Shown: piece after piece, positions 26,892 to 36,439 of the stretch
Layout: every line of letters begins with the position of its first letter
Numbering within the stretch: the stretch's first letter is position 1
Origin: Ensifer sp. MPMI2T
Lineage (GTDB): Bacteria > Pseudomonadota > Alphaproteobacteria > Rhizobiales > Rhizobiaceae
DNA: 64,000 bases
Assembly: GCF_004827385.1 (NCBI RefSeq)
Contig: NZ_SRXN01000014.1
Location: forward strand, 112,330-176,329
Direction: 5' to 3'
Translations under genes and position numbers: made by a program
Notes under the pieces: generated by a model
Told to the model about the DNA's origin: nothing
The model's input: only the letters and a program-made list of their open reading frames with translations
Databases searched by the model: none

Positions 26892-27995
26892 TCACGGACG
26901 CGTTAGAAGTTCGATCATGACGGGCCAGTGATCGGAGACACCTGCTCCATTGACAGGATCGAAGCGCCGGGTCGACACATAGCCCTCGTTGTTCGTCTCC
27001 ATCTGTGCCGCCGTTGCGACAGAGGTGCGGAACGAGCCGAGATTGGCAAACCACCCGGACTTCGAGGGTCTTTCGGATAGCATGTTCTCCGAGACGAGGA
27101 AGAAGTCGAGAAACGACCAGGTGAACCATGTACCGAAGGTCCGGTCGCTGTGCTTGTTGGTTCCAGGCTCCGTGCAGCCGCTCATGACTTCCGGCGGGAT
27201 GCCCCACTTTCCGTGCGAAACCATGCGCCCGAAGAGATCGCCCTTTGTTTCGCTGCAGTTGACGTTGAAATCCCCGCCGGCAAGTGCCAGCGCGTCTTCG
27301 GCCAGCTTGCGCCGGATCTCGTTGAGGGTGCGCATCGCATGCTCACGGCAGACCAGGGGATTGCTGCCTGAGGGAAGATGGACGCCGAAGACATGCAGCA
27401 CCTTGCCGTCCGGGAGCGTCAACGGCGCCTCGACGATGTCGCGTGTTCCGCGGCAGAGCTCGGTATCCCTGCCGAAGTCGACCTTGTGGGCGGTCGCCGC
27501 ACCGGCAAGGGGAAAGCGGCTGAGGATGGCGACGTCGATGCCGCGATCGCTTATGACCGAGGTCGAGTCCAGTTGCACGACCGTTTCGAAGCGGCGCACT
27601 TCCGGCAAGTTGGAATTCAGCCGTTCGACAACGGCCCTGTTCTCCGTCTCGGACAGGATCAGGATGTCGGGAGCCGGTGCGGCCGCATTAATCACGCCGG
27701 CGACGGCGTCGAGCTTTTTCTGAAGCACGTTTTCGCTCCAGTCGAGCGAGATGCATTGTTGGGCATAGAAGTCAGACTCGTTGTTCGCCCGGCAATTGGC
27801 CTCGTGATCCGGGTTCGCCTGCTTGACGGACAAGGGCAGATAGGTGTCGTCGCCGGAGTTCGACGCGTCGTCATCCGTGTCGAACAGGTTTTCGACGTTG
27901 AACGCCATCACCGAGACGCGATGAAACGCCTGTGCATCGACCATCGTCGACATTGCCAGCAACGCGCAGCCTGCCAGCCCCATTTGCCTGATCAT
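26892..27995 (-). CDS. secreted endonuclease/exonuclease/phosphatase family protein
   Basis: About 367 residues with an N-terminal signal peptide (MIRQMGLAGCALLAMSTMVD ending AQA). Catalytic motifs of the DNase I/sphingomyelinase superfamily are in order: MAFNVENLFD, LSETENRAVV, DRGIDVAILSRFPL, GGDFNVNCSETKGD, DFFLVSE and the final SDHWPVM His. It contains several cysteines consistent with disulphides outside the cytoplasm. The paired phospholipase D-like gene suggests joint action on extracellular DNA or phosphodiesters for phosphate or nutrient scavenging, an inference only. Confidence 0.87.
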   Translation of the reverse strand: MIRQMGLAGCALLAMSTMVDAQAFHRVSVMAFNVENLFDTDDDASNSGDDTYLPLSVKQANPDHEANCRANNESDFYAQQCISLDWSENVLQKKLDAVAGVINAAAPAPDILILSETENRAVVERLNSNLPEVRRFETVVQLDSTSVISDRGIDVAILSRFPLAGAATAHKVDFGRDTELCRGTRDIVEAPLTLPDGKVLHVFGVHLPSGSNPLVCREHAMRTLNEIRRKLAEDALALAGGDFNVNCSETKGDLFGRMVSHGKWGIPPEVMSGCTEPGTNKHSDRTFGTWFTWSFLDFFLVSENMLSERPSKSGWFANLGSFRTSVATAAQMETNNEGYVSTRRFDPVNGAGVSDHWPVMIELLTRP

Positions 27996-28168
27996 GCGAT
28001 CGCCCCTCTTCGCTCTGAACCCCACTGCAGGTGAAGCTAAACTACAATCTTATCGCGTATATGTCAGATCCATTTGCGTGAAAGTGGAAGAGCGATTGGA
28101 ATTGCGTTGCTTCCCGACCGAGCCGGGCTGAACTCTCCTCCGGAGAGGCATTCCCCGGCAAAGGTAGA

Positions 28169-28186
28169 TTACCCTATTTTACCCAA
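28169..28186 (+). promoter_or_regulatory. TTACCC direct-repeat operator candidate, copy 1
   Basis: TTACCCTATTTTACCCAA lies 113 bases before the binding-protein start. The same arrangement, TTACCCAATCTTACCCAA, stands at 32474-32491. Two TTACCC units spaced by 10 bp (one helical turn) fit binding of a dimer or tandem regulator. Confidence 0.6.
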
Positions 28187-28298
28187 TCGACGGCCCAATC
28201 TGCGTTGAATGCGGCCCGGCGCTGCCGTAAGCCTTAATACATGGAGCGAGAGGAGAAGCGGTCGAGGGGGCCGCAAGATGCTCCAGCAAGGAGGAGAT

Positions 28299-29005
28299 AT
28301 GAAACGTCGTACATTCACCGCTGGGCTCGTGGCTCTACCGTTCCTCGGCACCAGCCTCACCCGCGCCTTCGCGCAAGATGCCGCCGCCCCGCTCCCGAAC
28401 ACCTATTCGGGCCAGAAAATCCGCGCGCTCGCCTCGACCGGTGCTGCCTTCGAAGCGATGGCGACGGTCAGCCGCGACTTCACCGAGGCGACCGGCATTG
28501 CCGTCGAATATGTCAACCTGTCCTATAACGAGCAGTACCAGAAGCTGATCCTGGATCTCACCAGCGGTGCTGCGTCATTCGACGTCTTCAACTTCGCCTA
28601 CCAGTGGAAATTCGAGATCGAGCCCTACTGTGCCGATCTCGCGAATATCCCGAAAGAAATCCAGGGCGCACCGGATCTCGCGCTCGACGACTATCCGCAG
28701 CGTGCGCTCGAGATCTACGGCCGCGCCAACAACAAGCTCATCGGCCTGCCGACACTCGGCGATGTGACGCTGTTCGTGTGGAACAAGGAGGCCTACAAGG
28801 CAGCAGGCCTCGATCCGGAGGCCGCGCCCAAGACCTGGGACGAAGTGGTCGAGCGCGGCGCCAAGCTCGTCGGCAACGGCCAGTTCGGCTACGCCATGCC
28901 GGCCGGCAAGGGCATCCAGACGACCGTGACCTGGATCATGGTGTTCAAATCGATGGGCGGCGAATACTTCGACGCTGCCGGCGCCCCGACCTTTGCCAGC
29001 GGACG
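28299..29005 (+). pseudogene. truncated carbohydrate-type ABC binding protein fused by deletion to permease gene
   Basis: The frame from ATG 28299 (AAGGAGGAG upstream) has a signal with twin arginines (MKRRTFTAGLVALPFLGTSL) and reads as a family-1 sugar-binding protein (ATGIAVEYVNLSYNEQYQKL, PTLGDVTLFVWNKEAYKAAG, MVFKSMGGEYFDAAGAPTF). It loses homology at about 29005, roughly 235 residues in, where a full protein would have about 400 or more. Beyond that, the frame runs antisense-like to 29405 across the permease gene. The second lobe is missing, so binding function is probably lost. Confidence 0.82.
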
Positions 29006-29904
29006 CGATCGCGGTTCGCCGCCGCCGTCGCATCCGCATCAGCACGGTGGTCTGGTTCACGCTTCCGGCGGCGGCAATCATGCTGCTGGTGCTCGGCGTG
29101 CCGCTGGTCTACTCGTTCTACTACAGCCTCACCGGCTGGTCCCTCGTCATTCCCGGCAGCGACCAGGATTTCATCGGCCTGCTCAACTACACCGATGTGC
29201 TGAAGAGCAGCGAATTCTGGGCGTCGATCCGCGTGACGCTGATCTATGCGGTGGTCGCGGTTTCGCTCGAATGCGCTCTCGGCATCATGTTTGCCGTGCT
29301 TCTCAACCTGGAATTCTTCGGCCGCGGTCTCTTTCGCTCGCTGATGCTGATCCCGATGGTGATCACGCCAGCCGTTGTCGGCATCTTCTGGAAGCTGCTT
29401 TATGAGCAGGATTCCGGCGTCTTCAATTACCTGCTCGGAACCCTCGGCTTCGAGCCGGTGCCGTGGCTGAGCCTCACCGTAGCGCTCGCCTCCGTCATCA
29501 TCATGGATGTCTGGCAGTCGACGCCGTTCTTCACCTTGATCATCCTGGCGGGGCTGCAATCGCTCGACCGCGACACCGTGAGCGCGGCGCAGGCGGACGG
29601 CGCCAATGCACTGCAGGTGTTCCGCTATCTGACGCTGCCGCATCTCGTCCCGTACATCATGATCGCCGCCGCGTTCCGCATCATCGGGGTCATGGCCGAT
29701 TTCGACAAGATCTTCCTGTTGACGCTTGGCGGGCCCGGCAACGTCACCACGACGCTCAGCGTCTACGCCTACAACACCGGCTTCAAGGTCTTCGATATCG
29801 GCCGGACCACGGCGATCTCGTGGATCTATGTCGTCTTCGTACTTGCGATCAGCGCACCGCTGATCTGGCGCCTGTTCCGCGGCGCAAGCGTCAACCGTCA
29901 CTAG
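28993..29904 (+). CDS. carbohydrate ABC transporter permease (MalF/UgpA type), native start probably lost
   Basis: Reads AIAVRRRRRIRISTVVWFTL and then six hydrophobic segments, with the EAA loop VSAAQADGANALQVFRYLTLP. The usual upstream start is not visible; translation would need TTG 28993 or, losing part of the first helix, ATG 29079. The 5' end lies at the deletion junction with the binding-protein gene and the two frames differ. The remainder of the gene is intact and its partner permease follows after 12 bases. Expression in this strain is doubtful. Confidence 0.8.
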   Translation: MPADAIAVRRRRRIRISTVVWFTLPAAAIMLLVLGVPLVYSFYYSLTGWSLVIPGSDQDFIGLLNYTDVLKSSEFWASIRVTLIYAVVAVSLECALGIMFAVLLNLEFFGRGLFRSLMLIPMVITPAVVGIFWKLLYEQDSGVFNYLLGTLGFEPVPWLSLTVALASVIIMDVWQSTPFFTLIILAGLQSLDRDTVSAAQADGANALQVFRYLTLPHLVPYIMIAAAFRIIGVMADFDKIFLLTLGGPGNVTTTLSVYAYNTGFKVFDIGRTTAISWIYVVFVLAISAPLIWRLFRGASVNRH

Positions 29905-29916
29905 GGGAGGTGAGGC

Positions 29917-30750
29917 ATGGCTATTTCATCCAGAACAAACCGCACCACCCGCAAACTGCTTTGGACGCTCTTCTGGTGCGTGCTCGCCTTCGTCTATCTG
30001 TTCCCCTACACCTGGATGGTGCTCACCGGCTTCCGGCATGGCGTCGATACGATCTCGATGCCGCCGCGTTTCATCTTCGAGCCGACGCTTGCGGGCTTCA
30101 GGCACCTCTTCGAAGTGACCGGCTTTCAGAAATACATCATCAACAGCGCGGTGGTGACGATCCTGAGCGTCGTGCTGGTGATCGGGGTGTCGGCGCCTGC
30201 GGCTTATGCGCTGGCGCAGATCAGCAAGCGGGGCGGTGCGCTTCTCGTCGCAATCCTTGTCGCCCGCATCATTCCCGGCATTGCGATCGGCGTGCCGGTC
30301 TATCTGCTGGCGACGCGTCTCCACCAGCTCGACACCTATCAGGCGCTAGTCATCATCAATGTCGCCGTCAACATTCCCTTCGCGATCTGGCTGATGCGCA
30401 GCTTCTTCATGGAAGTGCATCCGACGCTCCGCGAAGCGGCGATTTCCGACGGCTGCAGCGAATGGCAGGTGTTCACCAAGATCATGCTGCCCCTGGTGCT
30501 TGGCGGCATGCTCGCCACCTCGGTGTTCGTGTTCATCGCCGTCTGGAACGAGTTTCTGTTCGCCCTCATCCTGACCACTTCGGTAAGCCCGACGGCGCCG
30601 CTTGCGATGCTCGGCTTCAGAACCCAGTACGGCGTGCAATGGGATGCCGTCGGTGCGGCCGCCTTCCTGGTCTCGACGCCGGTCATCGTCTTTGCCTTCA
30701 TCATGCAGCGCTACCTGGTGCAAGGCCTGACCATGGGCTCGGTCAAGTGA
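29917..30750 (+). CDS. carbohydrate ABC transporter permease (MalG/UgpE type)
   Basis: A 277-residue inner-membrane protein with six helices and the EAA loop LREAAISDGCSEWQVFTKIMLP. It forms the channel with the 28993-29904 product. GGGGAGGTGAGG precedes the ATG. The gene appears intact. The sugar cannot be read from sequence. Confidence 0.9.
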   Translation: MAISSRTNRTTRKLLWTLFWCVLAFVYLFPYTWMVLTGFRHGVDTISMPPRFIFEPTLAGFRHLFEVTGFQKYIINSAVVTILSVVLVIGVSAPAAYALAQISKRGGALLVAILVARIIPGIAIGVPVYLLATRLHQLDTYQALVIINVAVNIPFAIWLMRSFFMEVHPTLREAAISDGCSEWQVFTKIMLPLVLGGMLATSVFVFIAVWNEFLFALILTTSVSPTAPLAMLGFRTQYGVQWDAVGAAAFLVSTPVIVFAFIMQRYLVQGLTMGSVK

Positions 30751-30793
30751 CGGGCACGGTTGGTGCAATCCTGGCAGAAAGGCCAAGCAGACT

Positions 30794-31861
<1,068 letters not shown>

Positions 31862-31868
31862 TCATGGC

Positions 31869-32453
31869 TCAAGTTTTGCGCACCGCGTCTGGAAGTCGAA
31901 ACAGTCCGAGCAGGGTTTCCCGCCCCAGCTCGGAAAGCTCGGCCAGCATGGCGTCGTTGGCATGCCGCGCCGCGATCAAGCCATTGACGCCGATGGCGAG
32001 CGCTTCCTGCGCCATCCCGAAACTGTCGACCACGGCGAGCGCGCTGAAGCCCTTGGCGACCGCCGCACGCAAGAGGGCGAGTTCGGATTTCACCCCGTAT
32101 CCGAAGTCCTCCAGGCTGACCCGCATTTCGCCGTCGATCGCAGTCACGCTCGGGAAGTTGACGACGCCATGGCAGCCGGCATTGGCGAGCGCTTTCAGGA
32201 TGTCCGCGTGCCGACGGAATGGGTCAAGCGCCAGCACGCCCGCGAACACGTCGCTTGGCCAGGAAACGCCGTTGCCCAGCCCGGCCAGCAGGCGACCATT
32301 GGCATCATGGATCGGAAGCAGGACGAGGCTGTCAAAGGTGCTTTGCACGAGGCCCTCACAAGCCGGGCAATAGAGCGTCGCTGATTGTGGCGGCGCATCG
32401 GCGGCTAAACCGGTGACGATCGGGATGGGGCGAAGGTTGGAAGGCGAGTTCAT
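31869..32453 (-). CDS. short PEP-hydrolase-family (TIM-barrel) paralogue
   Basis: A 194-residue protein homologous to the central part of the 33778-34635 and 36440-38263 products: GCHGVVNFPSVTAIDGEMRV and YGVKSELALLRAAVAKGFSA align with [20 protein letters not shown] and [20 protein letters not shown]. It lacks the N-terminal strand with the GGGAGTG motif and the final barrel strands. It carries a CPAC pair near residue 29. It may be a shortened regulator, an enzyme fragment, or a gene losing function. It is divergent from the enzyme genes, with an operator-like motif between them. Confidence 0.72.
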   Translation of the reverse strand: MNSPSNLRPIPIVTGLAADAPPQSATLYCPACEGLVQSTFDSLVLLPIHDANGRLLAGLGNGVSWPSDVFAGVLALDPFRRHADILKALANAGCHGVVNFPSVTAIDGEMRVSLEDFGYGVKSELALLRAAVAKGFSALAVVDSFGMAQEALAIGVNGLIAARHANDAMLAELSELGRETLLGLFRLPDAVRKT

Positions 32454-32473
32454 GGGGCACCCTTGTGAGAGAC

Positions 32474-32491
32474 TTACCCAATCTTACCCAA
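32474..32491 (+). promoter_or_regulatory. TTACCC direct-repeat operator candidate, copy 2
   Basis: TTACCCAATCTTACCCAA, matching the site at 28169-28186 in 16 of 18 bases. It overlaps the palindrome ACCCAAGTGGGT (32486-32497). It lies in the 126-base divergent region between the short TIM-barrel gene and the Tm-1-like gene, so one regulator could control transport and enzyme genes together. Confidence 0.6.
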
Positions 32492-32579
32492 GTGGGTGGC
32501 TCCAGCCAATTGATTTGCTCCGGCGCCGACGACAAGGTTTTGAAGAGCGAGGAGGCTGGCGGAAGCCGGGAGGAGAACG

Positions 32580-33788
32580 ATGAACAGAGTCTATGTGGTC
32601 GGCACCTGCGACACCAAGGGCAGCGAACTGCGCTATCTCCGCGACCTTATTCGCGCGACCGGCTGTGACGCCGTCCTGGTCGATGTTTCGGTCTCGGAGT
32701 TCCACAAGGAAGCCGCCGATGTCGACGTCCAGCCGTCCGAGGTCGCCCGCTTCCACCCGAACCCGCCGAAGCCGGATGAGCTCAAGGATCGCGGCAAGGC
32801 GGTCGCGGCGATGGCGCAAGCGCTGGCGGAATATATCCGCTCGCGTCCTGACGTCGACGGCATCATCGGCGCCGGCGGGACCGGCGGCACGGCGCTGATC
32901 GCGCCCGCCATGCGGGCGCTGCCGATCGGCACCCCGAAGGTGCTTGTCTCCACGGTCGCCTCCGGCAATGTCGCCCCCTATGTCGGCCCAACCGATATCA
33001 GCATGATGTATTCGGTCACGGACGTCTCCGGCCTCAACCGGATCTCGCGGGTGGTGCTTGCCAATGCCGCCCATTCGATTGCCGGCATGGTCCTCAACAA
33101 GGTCAGTGCCGCCGCCGACGAGCGGCCAGCGATCGGCCTGACGATGTTCGGTGTTACCACGCCTTGCGTCCAGGCGGTCACCCGGGCGCTCGAGGCAGAC
33201 TTCGACTGCCTGGTCTTCCATGCCACCGGAACAGGTGGTCAGTCCTTCGAAAAGCTCGCCGATTCCGGCCTGCTGGTCGCCGGCATCGATGTCTCGACGA
33301 CGGAAGTCTGCGACTACCTGGTCGGCGGCGTCTTTCCCTGTACGGCCGATCGCTTCGGCGCCTTCGCTCGCACGAAGCTTCCCTATGTCGGCTCCTGCGG
33401 CGCGCTCGACATGATCAATTTCGGGGCAATGGACACCGTGCCCAGCCAATTCCGCTCGCGGCGCCTGCATGTCCATAATCCCCAGGTCACGCTAATGCGA
33501 ACGGCTCCGGAGGAATGCAACAGGATCGGCGAATGGATCGCGGAACGACTGAACCTCTGCGAGGGGCCGGTCCGCTTCCTGATCCCGGAGTTGGGTGTGT
33601 CGGCCATCGACGCGCCCGGCCAGCCCTTCCACGATCCCGAAGCCGACAGCGTGCTGTTCGCGGCGCTGGAGCGAACCCTTCGCGCAACGGACAAGCGGCA
33701 ACTGATCCGCGTTCCCCTTCACATCAACGATCCGCAATTTGCGGAACTCCTCGTCACCAACTTCAAAGAGGCCCTTCGTGAGCACTGA
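32580..33788 (+). CDS. Tm-1-like ATP-binding domain protein (UPF0261)
   Basis: A 402-residue protein of the UPF0261/Tm-1 family. The N-terminus [20 protein letters not shown] and the glycine-rich [20 protein letters not shown] are the conserved nucleotide-binding features, and [19 protein letters not shown] marks the second domain. The plant homologue Tm-1 N-terminal half binds a viral helicase; bacterial function is unknown. Nearly always beside a PEP-hydrolase-family gene, as here, where the start of that gene lies inside its last codons. GGGAGGAG precedes the ATG. Confidence 0.88.
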   Translation: MNRVYVVGTCDTKGSELRYLRDLIRATGCDAVLVDVSVSEFHKEAADVDVQPSEVARFHPNPPKPDELKDRGKAVAAMAQALAEYIRSRPDVDGIIGAGGTGGTALIAPAMRALPIGTPKVLVSTVASGNVAPYVGPTDISMMYSVTDVSGLNRISRVVLANAAHSIAGMVLNKVSAAADERPAIGLTMFGVTTPCVQAVTRALEADFDCLVFHATGTGGQSFEKLADSGLLVAGIDVSTTEVCDYLVGGVFPCTADRFGAFARTKLPYVGSCGALDMINFGAMDTVPSQFRSRRLHVHNPQVTLMRTAPEECNRIGEWIAERLNLCEGPVRFLIPELGVSAIDAPGQPFHDPEADSVLFAALERTLRATDKRQLIRVPLHINDPQFAELLVTNFKEALREH

Positions 33789-34635
33789 TACCCTTGTCGA
33801 GCGTCCCACCCGTGCGCAACTGATCGAGCGTTTCCAACAGAAGATCCGCGCCGGCGAACCACTCATCGGCGGCGGCGCCGGCACCGGCCTTTCGGCCAAG
33901 AGCGAGGAAGCCGGGAATATCGATCTGATCGTGATCTACAATTCCGGCCGCTATCGCATGGCCGGCCGTGGCTCACTTGCCGGGCTTCTTGCCTATGGCA
34001 ACGCCAACCAGATCGTCGTCGAGATGGCGAGCGAGGTTCTTCCGGTCGTCAAGCACACGCCGGTGCTTGCCGGCGTCAACGGCACCGATCCGTTCGCTGT
34101 CATGCCGAGTTTCCTGCGTGAACTGAAGGAGATCGGCTTTGCCGGCGTCCAGAACTTTCCGACTGTTGGTCTTATCGACGGGCTCTTCCGCCAGAACCTC
34201 GAAGAGACCGGCATGAGCTATGCCCAGGAAGTCGAAATGATCGCCGCGGCGCACAGGCTCGATCTCCTGACGACCCCTTACGTGTTCAGCCCGGAAGACG
34301 CAGTGGCGATGGCAAAGGCCGGCGCCGACATCCTGGTCTGCCATATGGGACTGACGACCGGCGGCGCCATCGGCGCGCAAACGGGCAAAACGATGGAGGA
34401 CTGCGTCGTCCTGATCAACCAGTGCATCAAGGCGGCACGCGAAGTTCGCGACGACATCATCATCCTTTGCCACGGCGGCCCGATCGCCAATCCCGAGGAC
34501 GCCCGCTACATTCTCGAAGCCTGCCCGGGCTGCCACGGTTTCTATGGCGCCAGCAGCATGGAGCGGCTGCCGACCGAAGCGGCGATCAAGTCGCAGACGC
34601 AAGCCTTCAAGGCGATCCGCCGCAAGTCGGCTTGA
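33778..34635 (+). CDS. phosphoenolpyruvate-hydrolase-family TIM-barrel protein
   Basis: About 285 residues from GTG 33778, which overlaps the Tm-1-like gene by 11 bases. The TIM barrel begins [20 protein letters not shown] and includes [46 protein letters not shown] and [13 protein letters not shown]. The family (PF09370) is related to PEP mutase/isocitrate lyase-like barrels, but its reaction is not established. Two paralogues lie in the same cluster, one shortened and one fused to a regulator. Confidence 0.87.
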   Translation: MSTDTLVERPTRAQLIERFQQKIRAGEPLIGGGAGTGLSAKSEEAGNIDLIVIYNSGRYRMAGRGSLAGLLAYGNANQIVVEMASEVLPVVKHTPVLAGVNGTDPFAVMPSFLRELKEIGFAGVQNFPTVGLIDGLFRQNLEETGMSYAQEVEMIAAAHRLDLLTTPYVFSPEDAVAMAKAGADILVCHMGLTTGGAIGAQTGKTMEDCVVLINQCIKAAREVRDDIIILCHGGPIANPEDARYILEACPGCHGFYGASSMERLPTEAAIKSQTQAFKAIRRKSA

Positions 34636-34656
34636 GCAGGAAGGAAAGTTCAGCAG

Positions 34657-35286
34657 ATGTCCGTCTTTCGAAGTGGAGACAAGCCGCCGGCATGGTGTGA
34701 GCTCACCGGTTTCGAGTTCATCGAGTTGAACGAGCAGCCGTTACCCATTCCCGTGGCCGCCGACAGGCAGCGCCTGCTCGTCACGCGCGGATCCTGCCGG
34801 GTGACGAACGCCAAGGGAGCGCAGGTCCTGAGCGAGGGCCAGTTCCTCGACATGAAGAGCGCCGATGGTCCCTTCACCGCCGATGCCGGCGACGGGACCG
34901 CACAGGTCCTCATCTTCTATGGCCGATGGGGCAACGAGCTTGGCGGATGCGGCGTGTTCAAGCTTGCGTCCGATACGCCGGTTCCGGTCAAGGGTGATCC
35001 GGTCAGCTACCCGAAATCGACCAGCTTCGATTCCCACTATCACGATTGCGACGAATACTGGGTGATCATCGAGGGGGCGGGCACGGTCGTCGTCGGCTCG
35101 CGCAGCTTCGAGGTCGGCGTCGGCGATTGCGTCTCGATCGGCATGGGACACCACCATGATCTTCCCGAGGTCGGATCGCCCGTGAAGGGGGCTTATTTCG
35201 AGACGACGCTCGAGGGCCGGAAGCGCTTTGGTCACCTCTGGGAGCACACCCACGGGCCATCCGACCTCCGCCCCGAGCGGGTTTGA
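34657..35286 (+). CDS. cupin domain protein
   Basis: A 209-residue protein with two barrel-like halves. The second has the metal-type cupin motif FDSHYHDCDEYWVIIEGAGT with PHH-type residues followed by SIGMGHHHDLP. Cupins here are often isomerases, epimerases or dioxygenases of small acids and sugars. It starts 21 bases after the TIM-barrel gene with AGGAAGG upstream, so it belongs to the same operon. Actual substrate unknown. Confidence 0.83.
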   Translation: MSVFRSGDKPPAWCELTGFEFIELNEQPLPIPVAADRQRLLVTRGSCRVTNAKGAQVLSEGQFLDMKSADGPFTADAGDGTAQVLIFYGRWGNELGGCGVFKLASDTPVPVKGDPVSYPKSTSFDSHYHDCDEYWVIIEGAGTVVVGSRSFEVGVGDCVSIGMGHHHDLPEVGSPVKGAYFETTLEGRKRFGHLWEHTHGPSDLRPERV

Positions 35287-35328
35287 TCCGACGTGTGCGC
35301 TAGTCCTGCCCATCTGGAGGTGAGTTTT

Positions 35329-36420
35329 ATGACGTATAAGGTCCTGCACATCGGCGCCGGCGGCTTCGGGGAACGCTGGTGCGACACCTTCCTGCCGCCG
35401 AACGTGGCCGACGGCACGATCGAGGTGGTCGGCCTCGTCGACATCGATGCCAAGGCGCTGGAAACCGGCCGCAACCATCTCGGCCTCAAGCCCGAACAAT
35501 GCTTCACCTCGGCCGCGCAGGCCTTCCAGACGATCGATGCCGACTTCTGCACCATCGTCATCCCGCCGGCTCTGCACGAGGGCATTGTCGATCTCGCGCT
35601 GGCGCGCGGCATGCACATCCTCTCCGAAAAGCCGATCGCCGACACCATGGAGGCGTCGGTCCGCATCGCCGACAAGGTGAAAGCGGCGGGCCGCAAGATG
35701 GCGGTGACGATGAGCCACCGCTTCGACCAGGACAAGTCGACGCTCCGATCCCTCATCAGCGGCGACGCGCTTGGCCGCATCAACACCGTCTCCTGCCGCT
35801 TCGCCGGAGACTTCCGGGTCTACGATTCCTGGGGCCGTTTCCGCCACGAAATGGTCCATCCGATGTTGATCGAGGGCGCAGTGCATCACCTCGACATCAT
35901 GGCCGATCTTGCCGGCGCGCCCTGCATATCGATCTTTGCCCGCAGCTGGAAGCCGGACTGGGCCGAGTACAAGGGCGACACCGACGTCATCGTGATGATG
36001 GACTTCGAAAACGGTGGGCATGGCGTCTATGAAGCTTCATGCGCGCAAGCGACGGGGCTGAACGACTGGTCGAGTGAATATTTCCGGGTGGAGGCGGCGT
36101 CGGGAACAGCGATCCTCGACCACCGCGAGGTCGAGGTGTTCCACCGACATCCGCCTGGGCCTGGGCGACAAACCAGCCGGCAAGGGCGGGGGCAGCAGGT
36201 GCCGCTGCTGACCGGCAGGAAATGGCAGAACACCCTGCTGATCGAAGAGTTCTGCCAGTGGCTCGACGGCGGGCCGGCCATGGCGACCAATGTCGACGAC
36301 AATCTGCAATCGGTCGCGCTGGTGTTTGCGGCGATCGAGAGCGCAAGGCTCGGCGAACCTGTGAAAGTGCAGGAATACCTCCAGTCCTTCAGAAACAGTG
36401 CTTCGATCGAGGCGCGATAG
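35329..36420 (+). CDS. Gfo/Idh/MocA family oxidoreductase
   Basis: About 363 residues from ATG 35329 (CTGGAGGTGAG upstream). The Rossmann motif VLHIGAGGFGERWCDTFLPP and the family signature SEKPIADTMEASV (EKP lysine in the nicotinamide pocket) are present. The HHLDIMADLAG segment supplies the catalytic His region. These NAD(P)-dependent enzymes oxidise sugars, inositols or related alcohols. As part of the Tm-1/PEP-hydrolase/cupin operon, it supports a catabolic route for a carbohydrate-like compound. Confidence 0.88.
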   Translation: MTYKVLHIGAGGFGERWCDTFLPPNVADGTIEVVGLVDIDAKALETGRNHLGLKPEQCFTSAAQAFQTIDADFCTIVIPPALHEGIVDLALARGMHILSEKPIADTMEASVRIADKVKAAGRKMAVTMSHRFDQDKSTLRSLISGDALGRINTVSCRFAGDFRVYDSWGRFRHEMVHPMLIEGAVHHLDIMADLAGAPCISIFARSWKPDWAEYKGDTDVIVMMDFENGGHGVYEASCAQATGLNDWSSEYFRVEAASGTAILDHREVEVFHRHPPGPGRQTSRQGRGQQVPLLTGRKWQNTLLIEEFCQWLDGGPAMATNVDDNLQSVALVFAAIESARLGEPVKVQEYLQSFRNSASIEAR

Positions 36421-36439
36421 GATGTAGGTTGGCCATGCC

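Noticed and set aside
32493..32520. Sigma-54 promoter ahead of the Tm-1-like gene
   Set aside because: GG and GC elements are not at the required 10-bp spacing, and the local AAA+ regulator lacks GAFTGA.
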